Of a stretch of DNA of 64,000 bases, positions 60,843 through 64,000 are shown one piece after another. Under the pieces are notes generated by a model. It searched no databases and was not told the origin of the DNA. It was given only the letters and a program-made list of their open reading frames with translations. Position 1 is the first letter of the stretch. Each line of letters opens with the position of its first letter. Origin of the DNA: an uncultured Aquimarina sp. Lineage in GTDB: Bacteria; Bacteroidota; Bacteroidia; Flavobacteriales; Flavobacteriaceae. The DNA lies in assembly GCA_947502885.1 (NCBI GenBank), contig CANNBP010000010.1:62001-126000 (forward strand), written 5' to 3'. Made by a program: the position numbers and the translations under genes.

Positions 60843-60968
60843 ATTTAGAAAAAATAAGAAAACTTCAACTTATATAATTCTTGAAAGAGCATAAGAAAGG
60901 TTATTTAGGTGATTCTATTAATACATTAGTTTAATAGATGAGTATAGGGTAGTGATTTATAAACTGTC

Positions 60969-61823
60969 TTATAACGTGTTTTGTTGGTCTATTATCTTTA
61001 AAAATGTCTCAGGTTCTGGGCGAACTCTATAATTATCAGTAAGATCTGCAAAAATGATTTTTTCATTAGAATCTGTAATTATTACAGTAGGCATTACTGT
61101 ATTACTATCATAACCTAATACTTGAAACCCCATAGGAATACCATTCTTAGAAAAAATTTGAAGCTGTTTGGCTACCTTATTATTTTTGTCAACCAAATAA
61201 TTAAAATGGATTTCAAATTTTTTGGCAAGAGATTTTGTGTATCCATGAGGTTGAGGGCTAATAAAAACCATATTTATGTTTCTTTTCTGAAGCTCTTTGT
61301 ATTGTGTTGCAATTTCTTGGATTTGTGCCATGCATAATGGACACCAGTTTCCGCGATAAAATAAATATATAGATGGATTACCTGTAAACTTTGAGGTATT
61401 GACTTTGTTTTTATCAGCATCTTCAAGTTCTAATCTTGGTAATTTTTCACCAACTCTGATTATCATATTTTCTTTTCGTTGGGTAAAAACAGAATACCAT
61501 TTAAGATAAAGTACCCATCCTAAAAACAGTCCGATGGCAGGTATTGCAAGGTAAATACTGTTGTTCAGGCTATTTGATAAAACACTGCCTAAAAAACCAA
61601 TGCTAATAAAAAGTGTATATGACTTTAGGTTGCTACTTGTTCTTGCTACGGGCTTTAAAAAGAGTAATATAAAAAAAAGAACGATTGTAAAGGAACTAAC
61701 TAATAGCCCGATTTGAGGATATGAAACTCCATTTGAAATAAGAGATACAATACTTGCAATAGAAAAATATAAAGCAATAACAGGAAATAAAGCAATAAAA
61801 ATTGATTTTAAAATGGCGTTCAT
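60969..61823 (-). CDS. Membrane-anchored peroxiredoxin/thioredoxin-like protein
   Basis: The 284-residue protein has about four N-terminal membrane spans (residues 5-115) and a C-terminal AhpC/TSA-type thioredoxin fold (about 125-284). The motif NWCPLC (near residue 163) is a CxxC redox site of the thioredoxin type, and GIPMGF and MPTVIITDS are typical of the fold. The soluble domain follows a basic stretch (TQRKEN), so it may lie in the cytoplasm, though the topology is not certain. It probably reduces peroxides or disulfides at the membrane. The gene stands alone. Confidence 0.82.
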   Translation of the reverse strand: MNAILKSIFIALFPVIALYFSIASIVSLISNGVSYPQIGLLVSSFTIVLFFILLFLKPVARTSSNLKSYTLFISIGFLGSVLSNSLNNSIYLAIPAIGLFLGWVLYLKWYSVFTQRKENMIIRVGEKLPRLELEDADKNKVNTSKFTGNPSIYLFYRGNWCPLCMAQIQEIATQYKELQKRNINMVFISPQPHGYTKSLAKKFEIHFNYLVDKNNKVAKQLQIFSKNGIPMGFQVLGYDSNTVMPTVIITDSNEKIIFADLTDNYRVRPEPETFLKIIDQQNTL

Positions 61824-62026
61824 TTTTAACTAAGATTGGTGATTTAAGTTTCTTTAGTCAATTAAGCGATAATATGCTTACAGGGTTCGAATAAAATTTA
61901 GTATTTTGAGCACTAATTATTTACTCAAAATAAATTCACATTTTCGATCCTACCCAAAATGTGTAATAAGAAAAGCTGTCTCCCATAGGGCAGTTCTATT
62001 TTACAATACTAAAAATTATTACATAA

Positions 62027-63304
62027 ATGAGTGAGGATTTTCTTCAGTATCTATGGAAATTTAAAAAATTTGAATTAGCTAACCTTAAAACAACAAGAAA
62101 TGAAGAAGTTGTATTACAGCATTCTGGTTGGCATAATATAAGTAATTCTGGGCCCGATTTTTTTGATGCACGATTAATTATTCAAGGGCAAAAATGGGCC
62201 GGAACAATCGAAATACATATCATATCTAGTAACTGGTATTTGCATAATCATGAGAATGATCCTTCTTATGATAATGTGATATTGCATGTGGTTTGGGAAG
62301 ATGATATAGAGATTTTTAGAAATGATGGAACCATCATACCAACTTTACAATTAAAAGATTATGTGGCAGATGATTTAATAAAACGATATGAAATCCTTTT
62401 TGAGAAAAGAAATGTAAATAGAATTAGTTGTGAGAAAGAATTGTTTAGTGTGCCAGATTTTGTGATTTCTAATTGGCAAGAAAGATTATATTTAGAAAGG
62501 CTAGAACAGAAAACAATACTGGTTTCAAAACAATTAGAAGAATCATCTAATAATTGGGAAGAGGTTTTGTTTAAAATGTTAGCAAAGAATTTTGGTTTGA
62601 AAACAAATGGAGATGCTTTTTTGAGCTTAGTCGATTCTATTGATTTTTCTGTGTTTAGAAAATGTAGCAGTAACCTAAATGTTTTAGAGGCTTTACTTTT
62701 TGGTCAAGCGGGTTTTTTAAGTACTTCTCAAGAAACTTCGTATTTACAATGTCTTAAAACAGAATATGAGTTTATTAAAAGGAAATATGGATTAAGTAAC
62801 TTAGGTATTCTTCGTTTTCAATTTTTTAGACTTAGGCCAGCCAATTTTCCTACGGTTCGTATTGCACAATTGGCAATGTTATATTTTAAAAATAAAAACC
62901 TTTTTAGTAGCATCATAGAGGCAGAAAAAATTGAAAGGTTTTATGAGTTATTTAAGGTCGGGACCAGCGATTTTTGGAAAAACCATTATACTTTTACTAA
63001 GGAGTCAAAATGGAGAGAAAAAATAATAACGAAACCTTTTGTAGACCTTATTATTGTAAATACAATTATTCCAATTAAGTTTTTGTATAGTCAAAGTAGA
63101 GGAGAAAACGAAAATGAAGTGATTTTTGATTTATTGTCTCAATTACAACCAGAGAAAAATAGTATTGTTCATGATTTTGTAAACCTTAAAGTTAAGGTTA
63201 AGAACGCCATGCATTCTCAAGCTATGATACAGCAAAAAACTAATTACTGTGATAAAAAAGCTTGTCTCAATTGTGCTATTGGAAATTATTTGTTGAAAAA
63301 TTGA
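62027..63304 (+). CDS. DUF2851 family protein
   Basis: The 425-residue protein matches DUF2851, a family widespread in Bacteroidetes with no known function. Diagnostic blocks are the N-terminal EVVLQHSGWHNISNSGPDFF and WAGTIEIHIISSNWYLHNH, followed by YDNVILHVVWEDD. The C-terminus has cysteines in CDKKACLNC, which could bind metal. It has no signal peptide. The GTIEIH segment resembles a nuclease-like strand pattern, but I would not claim activity. It lies upstream of the PspC and potassium-channel genes on the same strand. Confidence 0.88.
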   Translation: MSEDFLQYLWKFKKFELANLKTTRNEEVVLQHSGWHNISNSGPDFFDARLIIQGQKWAGTIEIHIISSNWYLHNHENDPSYDNVILHVVWEDDIEIFRNDGTIIPTLQLKDYVADDLIKRYEILFEKRNVNRISCEKELFSVPDFVISNWQERLYLERLEQKTILVSKQLEESSNNWEEVLFKMLAKNFGLKTNGDAFLSLVDSIDFSVFRKCSSNLNVLEALLFGQAGFLSTSQETSYLQCLKTEYEFIKRKYGLSNLGILRFQFFRLRPANFPTVRIAQLAMLYFKNKNLFSSIIEAEKIERFYELFKVGTSDFWKNHYTFTKESKWREKIITKPFVDLIIVNTIIPIKFLYSQSRGENENEVIFDLLSQLQPEKNSIVHDFVNLKVKVKNAMHSQAMIQQKTNYCDKKACLNCAIGNYLLKN

Positions 63305-63374
63305 AGATACGATGTTGAGATATAAAAATGCTAATATCACTTCGATATTAAGGATAATATAATTAATTTGCACT

Positions 63375-63596
63375 ATGCTTTATAATCTAAGACATTTTTT
63401 AGAACGCAATGGCTTTTATGTTTCTTCAAGATTAGCCGATAGGCTCGGTATGCGAGCAAAGAATGTAAGACTATTCTTTATTTATTTAACTTTTGCAACG
63501 GTAGGATTAGGCTTTGTAATATACCTTAATATGGCCTTTTGGTTAAAGATTAAGGATTTAGTGTATACCAAGCGAACTTCAGTTTTTGATCTATGA
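63375..63596 (+). CDS. PspC-domain small membrane protein
   Basis: The 73-residue protein has the PspC pattern: an N-terminal amphipathic start with RLGMRAKNVRLFFIYLTF, then one membrane span (IYLTFATVGLGFVIYLNMAF) and a basic tail. PspC proteins sense envelope stress with PspB in other bacteria. Here no pspA or pspB is present. Its stop overlaps the start of the potassium-channel gene (ATGA), so the two are translationally coupled. Confidence 0.82.
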   Translation: MLYNLRHFLERNGFYVSSRLADRLGMRAKNVRLFFIYLTFATVGLGFVIYLNMAFWLKIKDLVYTKRTSVFDL

Positions 63597-64000
63597 TAAA
63601 GATTGATAAATGGGGAAGTCCCAAATTATTTTTTGCTGTAATTTTATTAATTGTTGTTGTTCTAATAGGGGTTATTGGATTTCGTTTTTTTTCTAATTAC
63701 ACATGGGTTGATGCACTTTATATGACTGTCATCACTATGTCGACAGTTGGTTTTGGCGAAGTTGAACCACTTAATGATAATGCTAAATTATTTACAGTAT
63801 TTCTTATTTCTACAAGTGTTGCCATATTTGCATATACTGTATCAGTAATAACAGAATATATTGTTAGTAAAAACGATCCTAAAAGAGTTCAATACCGAAA
63901 AACACAAAAGATGATACATCAAATAGAAAATCATATTATCATTGTTGGTTATGGTCGAAATGGAAAACAAGCGGCTGCAAAATTAATGGCATACGATAAA
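63593..64000 (+). CDS. Potassium channel family protein with TrkA-N domain (3' end outside window)
   Basis: The visible 136 residues hold two membrane spans flanking a pore loop with selectivity filter TVGFGE (51-56). A cytoplasmic Rossmann RCK/TrkA-N domain then begins, HIIIVGYGRNGKQAA, where GYGRNG is the nucleotide-binding glycine motif. This is the Kch/MthK-like two-span potassium channel layout. The filter FGE in place of FGD is common in bacterial channels. It overlaps the upstream PspC gene as ATGA. Confidence 0.92.
   Translation, partial: MIKIDKWGSPKLFFAVILLIVVVLIGVIGFRFFSNYTWVDALYMTVITMSTVGFGEVEPLNDNAKLFTVFLISTSVAIFAYTVSVITEYIVSKNDPKRVQYRKTQKMIHQIENHIIIVGYGRNGKQAAAKLMAYDK

Overview
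The window is about 64 kb of an AT-rich chromosome from a marine-type Flavobacteriia, most likely family Flavobacteriaceae. An Aquimarina-like organism would fit, but that is inference. Three kinds of evidence support this. First, the promoters have the Bacteroidetes form TAnnTTTG near -7, sometimes with TTTG at -33. Second, secreted proteins carry type IX secretion (T9SS) C-terminal tails, and there are many Bacteroidetes-type lipoproteins. Third, several families are typical of the phylum: DUF2851, DUF4369, DUF6443-RHS, GEVED, and CHAT with an ECF sigma factor. No rRNA, CRISPR array, transposase or integrase was seen. There is one tRNA, Thr(TGT).

Layout. 0-5 kb: partial kdsA (-), a small outer-membrane protein, typA (+), a convergent gap that may encode a small RNA, and ftsE (-). 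4.8-15.6 kb: plus-strand envelope genes (giant TPR protein, barrel protein, M23 peptidase, a composite TonB-plug/vWA-like protein, DUF885 lipoprotein). 15.7-21 kb: a 1363-residue T9SS-secreted protein and a metzincin-like lipoprotein (-). 21.2-24.6 kb: idi-queD-peroxiredoxin operon, a small conserved protein, tRNA-Thr, a Crp/Fnr regulator and a methyltransferase-like protein. 24.6-30.6 kb: a minus-strand group (alpha/beta hydrolase, HAD phosphatase, M61 peptidase, DUF819 membrane protein, then a DUF4369 lipoprotein). 30.8-41.8 kb: S1/P1 nuclease, AraC regulator, AlkB-like oxygenase, methyltransferase, cysteine-cluster protein, a very small peptide gene, DUF1343 muramidase, a LolE-type permease, two lipoproteins, a membrane-bound winged-helix regulator and YceI. 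42-56.5 kb is the accessory region: a T9SS protein, a double-glycine-leader peptide, a two-gene RHS operon, a TPR-CHAT protease-like membrane protein, a lipoprotein, an ECF sigma factor and an anti-sigma-like TPR protein. 56.7-64 kb: cystathionine beta-synthase, AraC regulator, HEIGH-type metallopeptidase, membrane peroxiredoxin-like protein, DUF2851, PspC and a partial potassium channel.

The most interesting observation concerns the accessory region. Three minus-strand transcription units carry the same bipartite element, TGGGTAAC-N14-(G/T)GAACT, with exactly the same spacing and at promoter distance from the start codon. They are the double-glycine peptide, the RHS pair, and the lipoprotein that precedes the CHAT gene. 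The third copy lies in the divergent gap in front of the ECF sigma factor. I infer one regulon in which the ECF sigma factor, restrained by a membrane anti-sigma/TPR protein and perhaps released by a periplasm-facing CHAT protease, drives an RHS polymorphic protein, a secreted peptide and the CHAT unit.

A second regulatory signal is a set of three direct repeats with core GTATRAA and a precise 21-bp period. It occurs upstream of two unlinked genes for exported proteins (15662-19753 and 59639-60502). This geometry resembles LytTR-type sites.

Start codons were chosen from signal peptides, spacing and promoters. Where these conflict with the longest reading frame, the entry says so.
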